Origin: Algoriphagus aestuarii
GTDB taxonomy: Bacteria; Bacteroidota; Bacteroidia; Cytophagales; Cyclobacteriaceae
Direction: 5' to 3'
Assembly: GCA_017051695.1 (NCBI GenBank)
Contig: JAFIDK010000001.1
Coordinates: 620,001-684,000 of the forward strand
DNA length: 64,000 nt
In this document: in pieces, positions 18,016 to 27,877 of the stretch
Position numbering within the stretch: the first letter of the stretch is position 1
Layout: each line of letters starts with the position of its first letter
Notes under the pieces: model-generated
What the model was told of the DNA's origin: nothing
What the model saw: only the letters and a program-made list of their open reading frames with translations
The model's database searches: none
Translations under genes and position numbers: made by a program

Positions 18016-18093
18016 TGTTAAAATTATTATGGTTAAAAGTTATGTCTTTAAAACAAATATCAATCTCTTTAGTTCGGATCTCCATTTTTTAAA

Positions 18094-19269
18094 TCAAGAT
18101 TCTGAGGAGATCAATTTAGCTTTCTCCCCTGATGGCTTCTCAGCTTTAAATCCAGCCAATTCCTCAAAAACCATCAAATACTGCTCAGTAACAAAGTCCC
18201 AGTTGTACTTCTGTATCAAGCCTTCCCGAGCGGTTTTCCTAAAATATTCCATTCTTTCCTGACTGGACTCAGCAGTCTCCACGATGTCCTTTACCGAGTC
18301 TATGGACTTTTGAAAATACCAACCATGCTTTCCATTTTGAAGCATCTCTTGATTAAACGGCGTATCCAAAGCCAAAATTGCGCATCCATATCCTAATGCT
18401 TTCAACATAGCCGGATTCGTTCCTCCGTATTCATGCCCATGGAAATACGCGTAGCAATGCGAATACCAGGCTCCCAATTCATGAGGGTCTGTCACATATC
18501 CTAAAAACAGCAATCGATCATCTTCCAGATTCTTCAACACAGTCGCATATTCATCCATAAAAGGTACATCCCCAACGACGACCAACTTCTTTTTGGATTC
18601 GGATTTTAAAAATCCTTTGATGATCAGGTCGGCGTTATTATCCGGAACAAGCCTGCCCACTATCAGAAAATAATCCAAAGGATCTATCCCCCATTTCTCA
18701 ATTGGGGCGATTTCTACGTCTTCTTTTACTGCCGCTCCGTAAGCAATTACTTGGGAATCTGCATTGAAAAGTTCCTTGTAGACACGCTGCATCTCATCCG
18801 AATCATTGATAATTCGGTCAAAATACTTGGTAGCAAGCCGAGATGCCCAAAAAAAGTATTTAGAACCTATACCTTTCCATTTAGGTCTAAGCCACTCCAG
18901 TCCATCTACATTGATGACTGATTTTTTTCTGAAAAATCTGGAAACCCAGCCAATTGGGCCATTGCCACTATTGACCACAAAAATCACATCCACATCAGAG
19001 AAACAGGCATGGATCATGGAGAAAAAGGTATGGGAAAGCTGGGTGCCTATTTTTGATTCCACCGCCCCCATATAGATGCATTCTATCCCATTGACATAGC
19101 GGGGCTTTTCTTTGAAAAGTGATTTATGGTTGTATACCCGAACGTGAACACCCTTCGCAACTAAGCGTTCACCGAGTTCTTTTACCATCGTATCATAACC
19201 ACCATAGACATAGGGATAGCCTTTGGCACCCATGATGGCAACTTTCAGCTTTCTTTTATTTGTCGCCAT
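18094..19269 (-). CDS. Family 4-type glycosyltransferase with DUF1972 N-terminus
   Basis: 391 residues. The N-terminal MGAKGYP-VYGGYDTMV stretch is the DUF1972 signature found in capsule and rhamnan glycosyltransferases (Cps2T/WchF-like). The C-terminal half has the GT4 nucleotide-sugar domain (FLIVGRLVPDNN, YFHGHEYGGTNPAMLKALG). It probably adds one sugar, perhaps rhamnose, to the undecaprenyl-linked repeat unit on the cytoplasmic face. It is the last gene of the minus-strand polysaccharide locus and overlaps the preceding glycosyltransferase by 25 bases. The sugar donor and linkage cannot be read from sequence. Confidence 0.87.
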   Translation of the reverse strand: MATNKRKLKVAIMGAKGYPYVYGGYDTMVKELGERLVAKGVHVRVYNHKSLFKEKPRYVNGIECIYMGAVESKIGTQLSHTFFSMIHACFSDVDVIFVVNSGNGPIGWVSRFFRKKSVINVDGLEWLRPKWKGIGSKYFFWASRLATKYFDRIINDSDEMQRVYKELFNADSQVIAYGAAVKEDVEIAPIEKWGIDPLDYFLIVGRLVPDNNADLIIKGFLKSESKKKLVVVGDVPFMDEYATVLKNLEDDRLLFLGYVTDPHELGAWYSHCYAYFHGHEYGGTNPAMLKALGYGCAILALDTPFNQEMLQNGKHGWYFQKSIDSVKDIVETAESSQERMEYFRKTAREGLIQKYNWDFVTEQYLMVFEELAGFKAEKPSGEKAKLISSES

Positions 19270-20405
19270 AAGTGGTTTTTGATTTTTTTGCTAAACTGCT
19301 CAAAACTATACTCACGTAATACTTTTTCTCGGCCTGCCTGCCCCATTTTTTTTCGAAGATCATCCCTTTGAATCAATTGCTCCATAGCAGCTTTTCCTGC
19401 TGCTACATTTCCAATTGGAATCAAAAATCCAGTTTCTCCATCGGTAACCATTTCTTCCGCACCTCCAGACCTTGTAGCAATAACAGGCAATCCTGATGCC
19501 ATTGCTTCCAAAATCACAGTAGGGAAAGAATCCGGCAAAATAGATGGAAGGACAAAGATATCAGTCGCGGCCAATATTGTCTCTATATCAGTTCGAAAAC
19601 CTAAATCCACTACATTTCCCAAAAGCTCATCGTCCTGAATTACGGATTTAATTTCCTCATGGATTGATTCATAACCGGGAAAAGGATCTCCAACCAACAC
19701 AAAATGGCATTGTGGATAAGTCTTTAAAATCGCTCTCGCCATTTCCAAAAAAAACAGTTGCCCTTTGCCGGGATTGATTCTTCCGATCATTGTTACGGTC
19801 AACTTATCCACAGGTAATCCGAGTTTATTTTTTGCTTCAGGATCCACATTTAAAAACTGCTGATATGGAATTCCATTGTGGATAACTTCAGGATTTGAAA
19901 CTTGAAGCGTAGATTCCCAATGTTTCTTTACTGCTTCAGAAACCACAATTGGCTCAGGAGTACCATTATCAAGCATACTCCGAAGCAATTTTACCAAAGG
20001 CTTTGGCCCAGAAAGAATTTCATGGATATGCCAAATATGCGGAAGTTGATTTTTCCTGGCCCAATACGAACCTACAATTACGGCTAGGGTATTGGAATAA
20101 ACCAGTTCGAACTGAAACTCCTCCTGGAGTTTATCCAAAAAACGATAGGCTTTCAGCTTTTTGTTAAATCTGTTGATAAGTCCCTTGACGTTGACATATT
20201 TTCTACGCAGGATACCGAGATTCTGGATTCTGATTTCGAAGCCATCTTCTTTTAGCAAATCTGCCAAAGGACCATTTCCAGTCAAAACAACCACCGGATA
20301 AAAGCCCTCTTCTCTATATATTCTCAAGACCTGGTGGATGATTTTACCAGAACCATACAGTTCAGAACTACTCTGAAGAAAAAGTACGTTTCTGGATTTT
20401 TTCAT
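19245..20405 (-). CDS. GT4-family glycosyltransferase
   Basis: 386 residues with the GT-B fold. The N-terminal domain opens with VLFLQSSSELYGSGK. The C-terminal donor domain has MIGRINPGKGQ, DIFVLPS and the EX7E-type segment FPTVILEAMASGLPVIAT. It overlaps its neighbours by 4 bases upstream and 25 downstream, so it is tightly coupled within the polysaccharide operon. It presumably transfers one sugar of the repeat unit. Donor and acceptor are unknown. Confidence 0.9.
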   Translation of the reverse strand: MKKSRNVLFLQSSSELYGSGKIIHQVLRIYREEGFYPVVVLTGNGPLADLLKEDGFEIRIQNLGILRRKYVNVKGLINRFNKKLKAYRFLDKLQEEFQFELVYSNTLAVIVGSYWARKNQLPHIWHIHEILSGPKPLVKLLRSMLDNGTPEPIVVSEAVKKHWESTLQVSNPEVIHNGIPYQQFLNVDPEAKNKLGLPVDKLTVTMIGRINPGKGQLFFLEMARAILKTYPQCHFVLVGDPFPGYESIHEEIKSVIQDDELLGNVVDLGFRTDIETILAATDIFVLPSILPDSFPTVILEAMASGLPVIATRSGGAEEMVTDGETGFLIPIGNVAAGKAAMEQLIQRDDLRKKMGQAGREKVLREYSFEQFSKKIKNHLWRQIKES

Positions 20406-21298
20406 TTCTTTTTAAAATAGAGTCCAAGAATCCCTGATTTGTTTGACAAGGTAGAAAGCCCTTCCATAATCCAGGCGAGAGGCATAAAAACCACTATCAA
20501 AGCCATAAGCCCAAAAGTCTTTTTCCGCTTCAATCGCAGAATCAGGTTTTCTCGAAATCCGACTTTGGAAAGCAAAGCCTGAAGCATCCCCAAAACCCCA
20601 AGGTGAATGGAAAACTTCCTGTCACCTACCTTTTGGTAGCCAATTTTCAGCATTTCTTGCTCCAAAGTCTGCTCATCCCAATGGGTCAAATGCTTAGGAA
20701 TATCCCAATGCATCCATTCCCTACCAGCAATTCCCGATTGCCAGGAATCTGCTCTTGGCACCTCAATATAGACCAATCCTTTTGTGGATAAGTTTTGGCT
20801 CAATAATTCCTTTAATAAACTCATGGGATAGGGAAGGTGCTCTAAAACATGATTTAGAGTCACAAAATCAAAATCTCCTGATTCTATTTTACCAGAAGAG
20901 TAAAAATCATTTTTGACTTCCAGCCCATATTTTTCTCGTGCAAAATCAGCTCTTTTTGTGGCAGTTTCTATTCCAAGCGTGGAAAAGCCCATTCTATTTG
21001 ACACATGCATAAACTGCCCTTTTCCACATCCAAAATCCAACATCCTCGTTAAGCCATGTTGAATTCTCCTAGCCTTTGTAAGCACTTTTTCTGCTTCTCT
21101 AAAAATGATTTTTTCAAAGATAGATTCCCGGTTATCCACAATGGCATACACCTCATCCTCATACAAGGAGTCGGAATTAATGTCCGAAGACAGATAAGTC
21201 CATTTGACTCCACATTCCTTGCAGTGAACGATTGAAAATTCTTCCTGATCCTGGGAAGTTGAACTGGTATGACAGACCGGACAAACAATTTGCCTCAT
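20402..21298 (-). CDS. Class I SAM methyltransferase with zinc-ribbon N-terminus and C-terminal hydrophobic segment
   Basis: 298 residues. An N-terminal CPVC ... CKEC pair (about residues 6-9 and 27-30) forms a probable zinc ribbon. SAM motif I is LDFGCGKGQF, and DFVTLNHVLEHLP is the motif IV region. A hydrophobic stretch (LMALIVVFMPLAWIM) near residues 265-280 may bind the membrane. Such proteins occur in O-antigen and exopolysaccharide loci and probably methylate a sugar or a lipid-linked intermediate. It overlaps both neighbours by 4 bases. Confidence 0.82.
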   Translation of the reverse strand: MRQIVCPVCHTSSTSQDQEEFSIVHCKECGVKWTYLSSDINSDSLYEDEVYAIVDNRESIFEKIIFREAEKVLTKARRIQHGLTRMLDFGCGKGQFMHVSNRMGFSTLGIETATKRADFAREKYGLEVKNDFYSSGKIESGDFDFVTLNHVLEHLPYPMSLLKELLSQNLSTKGLVYIEVPRADSWQSGIAGREWMHWDIPKHLTHWDEQTLEQEMLKIGYQKVGDRKFSIHLGVLGMLQALLSKVGFRENLILRLKRKKTFGLMALIVVFMPLAWIMEGLSTLSNKSGILGLYFKKK

Positions 21299-22425
21299 AA
21301 TGAAGGAGCAGCATCTACAATCAACTGCTGAAAATCTTGAAGAAATTTTTGAGGGGAAAAATGCTCTCGTCGCTGAAGTCCTTTTTGAATCAAATCCTCT
21401 CGCAACGATTTATCCCGGCCCAAAAGTATCATTTTTTCTACCAAATCAGATGCGTCTCCAGTTTTGGCGATGAGACCGGCTCCATTGGAAATCTCCAACA
21501 AAGCAGCTTGGTCAGAATGGATCACAGGAACCCCGAATCCCATGGCCTCTAAAATCGGAATCCCAAATCCTTCATTTTCAGATGGAAAAACATAGGCAAA
21601 GGCATGCTGATATAGCGCGACAATTTCTTCATCTTTTACATAGCCCGGTAAAATCACCTGGTCATGAAGGCCTAAATCCGAAATTAGTTTTTCTACAACT
21701 GGAAAGTCATTCATCTGGATACTTTGCCCCGGGCCACCGGCCAAAACCAGCTTGAAATCCTTATTTTCTTTTTCCAAAAAAGTCTTGAATGCATGAACCA
21801 ATACCGGGAGATTTTTACGTTTGTCGAAGGTGCCCAAATGGAAAAAATAAGAACTTTGGTCTAAATTATTTTTGTCAATTATCCCTCTATCCACATTGGT
21901 TGTCAGACTTTTGGGGCTTTGGTACACAACATGTATAGGCAACACCTCACCCAAATGCTTTAGCAGCGCATTTTTGGAATAGGCAGTAGTCGTGATGATT
22001 TCCGTTTTTTCCCTGAGTCCCTTTCGGATCAAATTCAGAAAGTACTTTCTCCACCAGCGAGGATAATTCTGAGGCATTTGCCAAAAAAAAGCATCATGCA
22101 AAACGGTCAACCTGCGACAAGGAAGTGATGCGGCGGGAGAAACAAAATCCGGACAGATCAACACATCCGGCTGGTGCTTTTTGACCATATCAGGAAGCTG
22201 AAACTCTTTCCAGCGGAAATAATCCAAGTGGTAGTTTAATCGCTGAAACTTTGAACTCGGGTTTTTAAAAGTACTGTCGGCTGCCTGCTCCAAAGGATCG
22301 TGGGTAAAAATCCATTCAATACCCGGATGTGGATAAGTCCTCGCCGCCTGGGCCAGTTCCATCATATAGGTTTTGATCCCGGTAGTGGCGACATTCAGGT
22401 ATTGTAGATCTAGGAGTACTTTCAA
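21295..22425 (-). CDS. GT4-family glycosyltransferase (mannosyltransferase-like)
   Basis: 376 residues. The N-terminal VLLDLQYL-ATTGIKTYM fits bacterial GT4 enzymes. The donor domain shows FHLGTFDKRKNL, LPGYVKDEE, YVFPSENEGFGIPILEAMGFG (EX7E) and PVIHSD. It is within the polysaccharide operon, overlapping the downstream methyltransferase gene by 4 bases. The sugar is unknown. Confidence 0.9.
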   Translation of the reverse strand: MKVLLDLQYLNVATTGIKTYMMELAQAARTYPHPGIEWIFTHDPLEQAADSTFKNPSSKFQRLNYHLDYFRWKEFQLPDMVKKHQPDVLICPDFVSPAASLPCRRLTVLHDAFFWQMPQNYPRWWRKYFLNLIRKGLREKTEIITTTAYSKNALLKHLGEVLPIHVVYQSPKSLTTNVDRGIIDKNNLDQSSYFFHLGTFDKRKNLPVLVHAFKTFLEKENKDFKLVLAGGPGQSIQMNDFPVVEKLISDLGLHDQVILPGYVKDEEIVALYQHAFAYVFPSENEGFGIPILEAMGFGVPVIHSDQAALLEISNGAGLIAKTGDASDLVEKMILLGRDKSLREDLIQKGLQRREHFSPQKFLQDFQQLIVDAAPSL

Positions 22426-22485
22426 AGGATATTAATTTTATTTCAGGTTTATGGCTAATGTTTTATATTGAAAACATTATACCAT

Positions 22486-23304
22486 CTAGTATTTCGGTTC
22501 ATTGATTTCCCAGCGGCTTTTCTCTTTAAGAGTCACGATCACCTCTAAATCATCTGCAAATAGCCCAGTCTTATTCCCGATTTTGGAAAGTAATTTAAAC
22601 ATCAAATAGGGCGGCTTTAGATCGTAGGATTTGTATTGATAGGGATTCACTTCCACATCAAAATCTGAAGACATGGACCTAAAATAATGCTTGATTTCTT
22701 TGGCTGAATATTCTTTCCAGTGATGGCCATAGGTCACTTTGGAGAAAATATCATCCACCGTGATTCCGATGGATTTAAAACCAAAAAGATTTTTCAAAGC
22801 CCTGAAGTAATTGGGCAAAGCCAAGGCATTGGGAGTGGAAATGTAGATTGTTCCGCCAGGTTTTAGCATCTGGTAGATCAATTTCCAGAACTTGATAGGG
22901 TTAAAAGTGATATGCTCCATGATTTCTGTAAATACAACCAGATCATACCTATCCTTCACCTGCTGGAAATTGACAAGTCTGGAAATATCATTCTCGATCA
23001 ATGGGTTAAGACCAAAGCGATCCGCTCTTTCTTTTACAAAATCAAGATTCCAAAACTCCTCCACGTCCATCGCATCCACTTCAAAAGATCTTGAAGCAAG
23101 CAAGATGGAACTGTGCAAATAATGGCTTCCTATTTCCAGAACTTTTAACTGATGGCCACCGCCTGCCCTTTCGGAACTGAGCCTATCCAAAAAAGCATCC
23201 AGTCTCTTAAAGCGGTTTTTATGAAAATCGAAATAGATCCGGTCATTTGAACCCTCCACAGTATGTTGGGCTATTTCATTTTCAAGTATTTTAAAATATT
23301 CCAT
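22486..23304 (-). CDS. Class I SAM methyltransferase
   Basis: 272 residues. SAM motif I is VLEIGSHYLHSSI, followed by the acidic VDAMDVEE and the post-motif DLVVFTEIMEHI. The sequence GGTIYISTPNALALPN is typical of class I enzymes in carbohydrate loci. It starts directly after the stop of the upstream methyltransferase (no gap). Two adjacent, dissimilar methyltransferases suggest two methylation steps on the glycan or its reducing-end lipid. The target cannot be inferred. Confidence 0.83.
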   Translation of the reverse strand: MEYFKILENEIAQHTVEGSNDRIYFDFHKNRFKRLDAFLDRLSSERAGGGHQLKVLEIGSHYLHSSILLASRSFEVDAMDVEEFWNLDFVKERADRFGLNPLIENDISRLVNFQQVKDRYDLVVFTEIMEHITFNPIKFWKLIYQMLKPGGTIYISTPNALALPNYFRALKNLFGFKSIGITVDDIFSKVTYGHHWKEYSAKEIKHYFRSMSSDFDVEVNPYQYKSYDLKPPYLMFKLLSKIGNKTGLFADDLEVIVTLKEKSRWEINEPKY

Positions 23305-24213
23305 TTAATCCTTTTTTCTAAAATAAAAACAGGCCTGATCCCCAAGACCCATTTCATTGTATTCTTTCGCTTTCTTTTCAAAAGCCTTCATTTCCTTTTC
23401 ACTAAACTCCTTTCGCAGGTCTGTTCCCATAAAAGCTTTTCCTCTTTTATAAAGCTCCGTCCCCCAAAACTGACTATCTAGGCTATCAAAAGTTGTTTTA
23501 TACAAATCCAGCCCAACTGAATCGGCTAATTTCTGCATGGATTCTGAATGGGGAATAAACAAATGCCTCGGGGCATCCAGTTGAAACCAGAAATCTCTCT
23601 CTTCCTGCCATACTTTTCCATTCGTCACAGGAACCCGGATCAATGCCTCTCCGCCCGGATTGAGAACCTGAACCAAGTGCTTAAAAACTTTGGCGGGACT
23701 TGGAAGGTGCTCAAATGCATGATGAAACATAACCAGGTCATAGCATTCCCGAATATCATAAAAACTCTTCTTGTACAAAGTAAATCCTCCCAGATTGCCC
23801 ACATTTTCCTGATATGGGTCGTATCCATGCAGATTTTTAAAACCACAATAAGAAAGCTCCGCCAATAATTGCCCATTCCCACAACCTATGTCGGCTATGT
23901 TACTGGTTTCGGATATGGATAAGTTAGCTATCCATTCGAAATAATTTGGCGGATTGATCGGAATACCCGCTTTGAATAATTGATATCGAAACCTTTTCAA
24001 AAATTGAGAAATGGCCCCACTTGAATTGAATGAGCCAAAAGAATAATAATTATCAGGGTAATAAATATCTAAATCAGCAGGGATTTCTTCCAGAAACAAA
24101 CCATGACAAGTCAGGCATTCCTGGTAGTGAAAATTACCTCCTAACCCGAACATTCTTTCTTTTGCAGTCAGTAATTCAAATCTCTTACCCTTGAAAATTT
24201 CACACTCCGACAT
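23305..24213 (-). CDS. Class I SAM methyltransferase with N-terminal Cys motif
   Basis: 302 residues. Early cysteines (near the N-terminus and ECLTCHG) suggest a reduced zinc ribbon. SAM motif I is IADIGCGNGQLL, with FHHAFEHLPSP and GGEALIRVP following. Overall it resembles the methyltransferase at 20402 rather than the one at 22486. It is 37 nt downstream of the polymerase-like gene and abuts the next methyltransferase. Probable role: glycan methylation in the polysaccharide pathway. Confidence 0.83.
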   Translation of the reverse strand: MSECEIFKGKRFELLTAKERMFGLGGNFHYQECLTCHGLFLEEIPADLDIYYPDNYYSFGSFNSSGAISQFLKRFRYQLFKAGIPINPPNYFEWIANLSISETSNIADIGCGNGQLLAELSYCGFKNLHGYDPYQENVGNLGGFTLYKKSFYDIRECYDLVMFHHAFEHLPSPAKVFKHLVQVLNPGGEALIRVPVTNGKVWQEERDFWFQLDAPRHLFIPHSESMQKLADSVGLDLYKTTFDSLDSQFWGTELYKRGKAFMGTDLRKEFSEKEMKAFEKKAKEYNEMGLGDQACFYFRKKD

Positions 24214-24250
24214 TTAACTCATTTAAAATTTAAACCTACAAAGGTAAAGT

Positions 24251-25666
24251 TTATAACTGATCCTCAACAAACGTGTTTTCTGTAGCAAATTGTAACCTAC
24301 TGTAGGCATGAACCGAATATCCTGCCATCCACCAGGTAGTCCAGGCAACATAGGTGTACATTTCGGCATTTGCAGTAAAAAGCGGAAGTAGCAAGCCAAT
24401 TTTTACTGCCGCTGCCACAAAAGCTATGCGTGCTTCCATTAGATTTTCTGTTCTATAAAAAACCCTCAAACTCAGGATCACTGCAGAAGCCAAATTCAAA
24501 ACATATAAAATCATGCCTAACCAGCCCATCTGAACCCCGTAAATCAAAAACTGATTTTCTCCTCCCACTCTCAATTCGTCTGATACACTTGCTGCATTAC
24601 CGCTCATCCCCAACCCAATGCCAAAGGGGTTTCCAACCATAGAGTCTAAAGCCAAAAGCCATTCCACCACATGCCCTACGCTGGAAGTGTTTTCGAAAGT
24701 AATGGTATCCACTACGAAGAAGTAAAAGTCATCCGAGGCAAAAAAGAGTACATACACTGCAAATGCCAAAAGACTCAAAAATCCTGCAGTGATTAATTTA
24801 TACAAGCCAAACACCAAGGCCAGAAAGAATATCATCAGGAAAAATGCTCCAAAGGCTGCTCTAGATGCAGAAAAAACCAGGCTCCCTAGTGAGCAAGCCA
24901 TGACTAAAACATAAAACCAATTGTATTCTCTTTTACTGGTCAGAAACCAGATCAGACCCGCAGCAAAACCCATCAACACGGAACTTGCCATTTCGAGGGG
25001 ATCTGAAAAGAAACTTGCCAGTCGTTTGGTCACGGCCTGGGTCTCAAAGGTCCAAGTCAACCCAAAGTGACCAGAAGGGTCGATTTCATTGATGGCATGG
25101 TTGTACAAAGCATAGCCGGTAAATTGCTGCAAATGCGCCTGAAGCAAATAATTCTCGACTAAATTGACCAGAAATGCTCCGATCGCTATAATGAAAATCA
25201 ACTGAAATAAGCCCTGTATTTCTTTCCAGTTAAAACGGCTGTTCCTCCCCAAAAAATAGACGATCCCAGGAATCAGAATCCCTTTGAAATACAAGGCTTT
25301 GTTAATGAATGAAGCCTGTCCAAGTGGTAGAATCAAATAAATCGCAGCCAAGAAAAGGAAACCAAAGAAAAACCAATCGGTAGATTGGAGTCTAAAAGGG
25401 TAGTCAAAAATACGCCTTTGAAAAAGAATAAAAGAAAACAAGGCCAAAAGGACAATCATTTCTTTGATAACCTGGAATATGCTTACAAATGCACTTGAAC
25501 CCGTCGCCAAATAAACCAGGCTCAGTGTGGTGATATAAAACGGTAAAAACCCAATTAAAAAGAAGATAAAATACTTCCAGTTTCCTTTGAACACCATCTC
25601 CTGAACTGCCCAAAAAAGACCGGCAGCTACCAAAAAAACTATCCCTATGAAAAATATCAAGGCCAT
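24251..25666 (-). CDS. O-antigen polymerase/ligase-like membrane protein (Wzy candidate)
   Basis: 471 residues, almost wholly hydrophobic with about 11-12 TM segments and a larger loop near residues 330-380 containing GNPFGIGLGMSGNA, a pattern seen in Wzy/WaaL-type proteins. In a locus with a flippase and a Wzz-like protein, the best call is the repeat-unit polymerase working on the periplasmic face. It overlaps the GT2 gene by 10 bases. Polymerase and ligase cannot be told apart by sequence alone. Confidence 0.8.
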   Translation of the reverse strand: MALIFFIGIVFLVAAGLFWAVQEMVFKGNWKYFIFFLIGFLPFYITTLSLVYLATGSSAFVSIFQVIKEMIVLLALFSFILFQRRIFDYPFRLQSTDWFFFGFLFLAAIYLILPLGQASFINKALYFKGILIPGIVYFLGRNSRFNWKEIQGLFQLIFIIAIGAFLVNLVENYLLQAHLQQFTGYALYNHAINEIDPSGHFGLTWTFETQAVTKRLASFFSDPLEMASSVLMGFAAGLIWFLTSKREYNWFYVLVMACSLGSLVFSASRAAFGAFFLMIFFLALVFGLYKLITAGFLSLLAFAVYVLFFASDDFYFFVVDTITFENTSSVGHVVEWLLALDSMVGNPFGIGLGMSGNAASVSDELRVGGENQFLIYGVQMGWLGMILYVLNLASAVILSLRVFYRTENLMEARIAFVAAAVKIGLLLPLFTANAEMYTYVAWTTWWMAGYSVHAYSRLQFATENTFVEDQL

Positions 25667-26592
25667 ACTGGTGCTTTTTCTATGGGATTCCTAAATCCAT
25701 CCTTCAATCCTCTAGCGACAGATTTAAATTTTTGAAACCTTCCCCGCAAACAAAAATAAACCATCCAAAGTGAAAAACGGATTCCATGATACCCAATTGA
25801 AAAGAGGTAAGAACCTCCATTTTGGTTTCCTCGGATCAAATAGATCTGGTTTCTGACATGATAATAAAACACCTTGGGACTAAGGGTGCCCTCTGCATGT
25901 TCCTTTTTGGATGAAGCTCCTGCTTCATGGTATACCATAGCCTTTGATGCTAATGCTATCCCAAATCCATTTTTCCGAAATCTCAGGGACCATTCCACAT
26001 CCTCAAAATAGGCGAAATAACTTTCGTTGAGCAATCCCGTCGCCAGGATTGCTTCCCGGCTGATCAACATACAGCATCCTGTGGCCCAATCCAACGGAAT
26101 ATCTATGGCTTGGTATTCGGATAAAAACTTTCTGTCTCCTAGCGTAATTGCCCTTCCAAGCCAGGCATTCCATTTCCCACCAGCGCTCCAGATTTTACTT
26201 TTTTCATTTAAAAAAGGAATCAAAGGCTGTACTACTCCCAGATCACCTCCTACAGAGAATTTCCTCATCATCTCAGCAAGAAAATCAGGTTCCACCTCGG
26301 TATCATTATTCAATAATAAAATATGCGAATAGCCTTCTTCCAGGGCTTTTACAATCCCGACATTATTACCTCCTGCAAAACCAAGGTTCTCTTGGTTCTG
26401 ACATAAATCAATCTCAGGAAAAAGGGTTAAAAGCCTGGCTCCTTCCTCGTTTGCGGAGGCATTGTCTACCAAAATTATCTTGAAGTCATGAAATTCGACT
26501 TTGCGCAGGGATGCCAAACAGGCAGCTGTAAAATCATAGCCATTCCAGTTTACCAGAATTATCGCAACCGAAGGATCAGGTGTAAAAGCCAT
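25657..26592 (-). CDS. GT2-family glycosyltransferase (rhamnosyltransferase-like)
   Basis: 311 residues. The GT-A fold is recognisable from AIILVNWNGYDFT, VDNASANEEG, the metal/donor motif LLNNDTEV, and the later FAYFEDVEWSLR with an ED pair. This arrangement is typical of WbbL-like rhamnosyltransferases, although donor identity is not proven. It lies between the flippase and polymerase genes, overlapping both (17 and 10 bases). Confidence 0.9.
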   Translation of the reverse strand: MAFTPDPSVAIILVNWNGYDFTAACLASLRKVEFHDFKIILVDNASANEEGARLLTLFPEIDLCQNQENLGFAGGNNVGIVKALEEGYSHILLLNNDTEVEPDFLAEMMRKFSVGGDLGVVQPLIPFLNEKSKIWSAGGKWNAWLGRAITLGDRKFLSEYQAIDIPLDWATGCCMLISREAILATGLLNESYFAYFEDVEWSLRFRKNGFGIALASKAMVYHEAGASSKKEHAEGTLSPKVFYYHVRNQIYLIRGNQNGGSYLFSIGYHGIRFSLWMVYFCLRGRFQKFKSVARGLKDGFRNPIEKAPVWP

Positions 26593-27865
26593 AAAACAGT
26601 TTTCGGTTATTTCTATACAACAACACCAGACAAATTAAGAACACAACAATTTCCGTGGATACAATGGCCAAACAGATGCCTGTACCTCCATATAGAATGG
26701 TAAGAATTGTAGCTGTAATGACCATATACAAACACATGATCCAGGATCCTTTAAAGAGTAAATTCTTTAATCCAGCAGCCATCATCATGGTGACATTTGC
26801 CACATTGAGACAAGAAAGGAATGGGACAAATGCCAAAATCCTTAGAAAGTGTACAGAATCTAAAAGTTCTGAACCAGATAATACTTTGATCATCCAAGGA
26901 GCCAAATAATAGGTACAGGTGGAAATTACGAAACCACCCAATAAGACCTTTTTGTAAACTCTTTTTAAAAAATGAAACATTTTTGACTGGTCCTCTATAT
27001 ACAATTTACTTGCAGTTGGAATAATTGCCTGAAAAACAATGGGAGGAAACATCCTCAAAACCATAATAATCCGCTCCGCTAGACTATACATTCCCAAAGT
27101 TTCCGCTACTGAGAAAAAACTCAGAATTATCAGTCCTCCATTGATAGAAAGATGGCTTCCCAAATTGCTGAAGAAGAGGAGAATGTTCTCTTTTAGGCTT
27201 TTCCAAATAGCTGAAAACTCCGGTCTATAGACCCTGATTCCCAAATAAGTATGGATATAAAACAGTAATATCAGATTGATCCCCAAACCGGATAAACCCA
27301 TCATAAAATTCACCCATTTGCTTTGTTCTGGGCTGTGGATAAATAGCACGATCCCCATCAAAAAGAGCAGTTTGGAAAAAATATTGGCAATACTGATCAG
27401 CTTCATTTTTTCCATTCCCTGAAAGAACCAAATTGGAAAGGTCGCCTCCGAAAAAAGCATCAAAATGGAAAATACCAGAATGATCTGATACTCTTTAAAG
27501 AGATTCAGGCCAAAAACTGCCACCAAAATGATCAGGGCAGCACTGGATGCCAATAATATCTTTGCCGAAAAAATATTGGAAACCAAATGAGATAGCGCCG
27601 TTTTGTCTTTATGTTGGATCGCTACTTCTCTTGGGGCACTCAGGTTATATCCAAAACCAACCAGGATATTCAATAGAATAATTACTGCCAAAGCCAAGTT
27701 TACCAAACCAAACTGATCCACCCCGATATTCTGGATCAGCAGAGGCATGGAAATAATCGAAATCAGCACATTGGAAGATTGAATAATCGCCAGAAATAGA
27801 AAATTCTGAATGGACTTGTTTCGGATGAAGTTTCCGATAGGTAGTAAAGAGAGTTTTTCTAACAT
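26576..27865 (-). CDS. Oligosaccharide flippase (Wzx, MOP superfamily)
   Basis: 429 residues with about 12 TM helices. The N-terminal NFLFLAIIQSSNVLISIISMPLL is typical of polysaccharide MOP transporters, followed by LNILVGFGYNLSAPREVA. It should flip the undecaprenyl-PP-linked repeat unit across the inner membrane before polymerisation. It starts 12 nt after the Wzz-like gene and overlaps the GT2 gene by 17 bases. Confidence 0.9.
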   Translation of the reverse strand: MLEKLSLLPIGNFIRNKSIQNFLFLAIIQSSNVLISIISMPLLIQNIGVDQFGLVNLALAVIILLNILVGFGYNLSAPREVAIQHKDKTALSHLVSNIFSAKILLASSAALIILVAVFGLNLFKEYQIILVFSILMLFSEATFPIWFFQGMEKMKLISIANIFSKLLFLMGIVLFIHSPEQSKWVNFMMGLSGLGINLILLFYIHTYLGIRVYRPEFSAIWKSLKENILLFFSNLGSHLSINGGLIILSFFSVAETLGMYSLAERIIMVLRMFPPIVFQAIIPTASKLYIEDQSKMFHFLKRVYKKVLLGGFVISTCTYYLAPWMIKVLSGSELLDSVHFLRILAFVPFLSCLNVANVTMMMAAGLKNLLFKGSWIMCLYMVITATILTILYGGTGICLAIVSTEIVVFLICLVLLYRNNRKLFYGFYT

Positions 27866-27877
27866 GGCAGCTTAATT

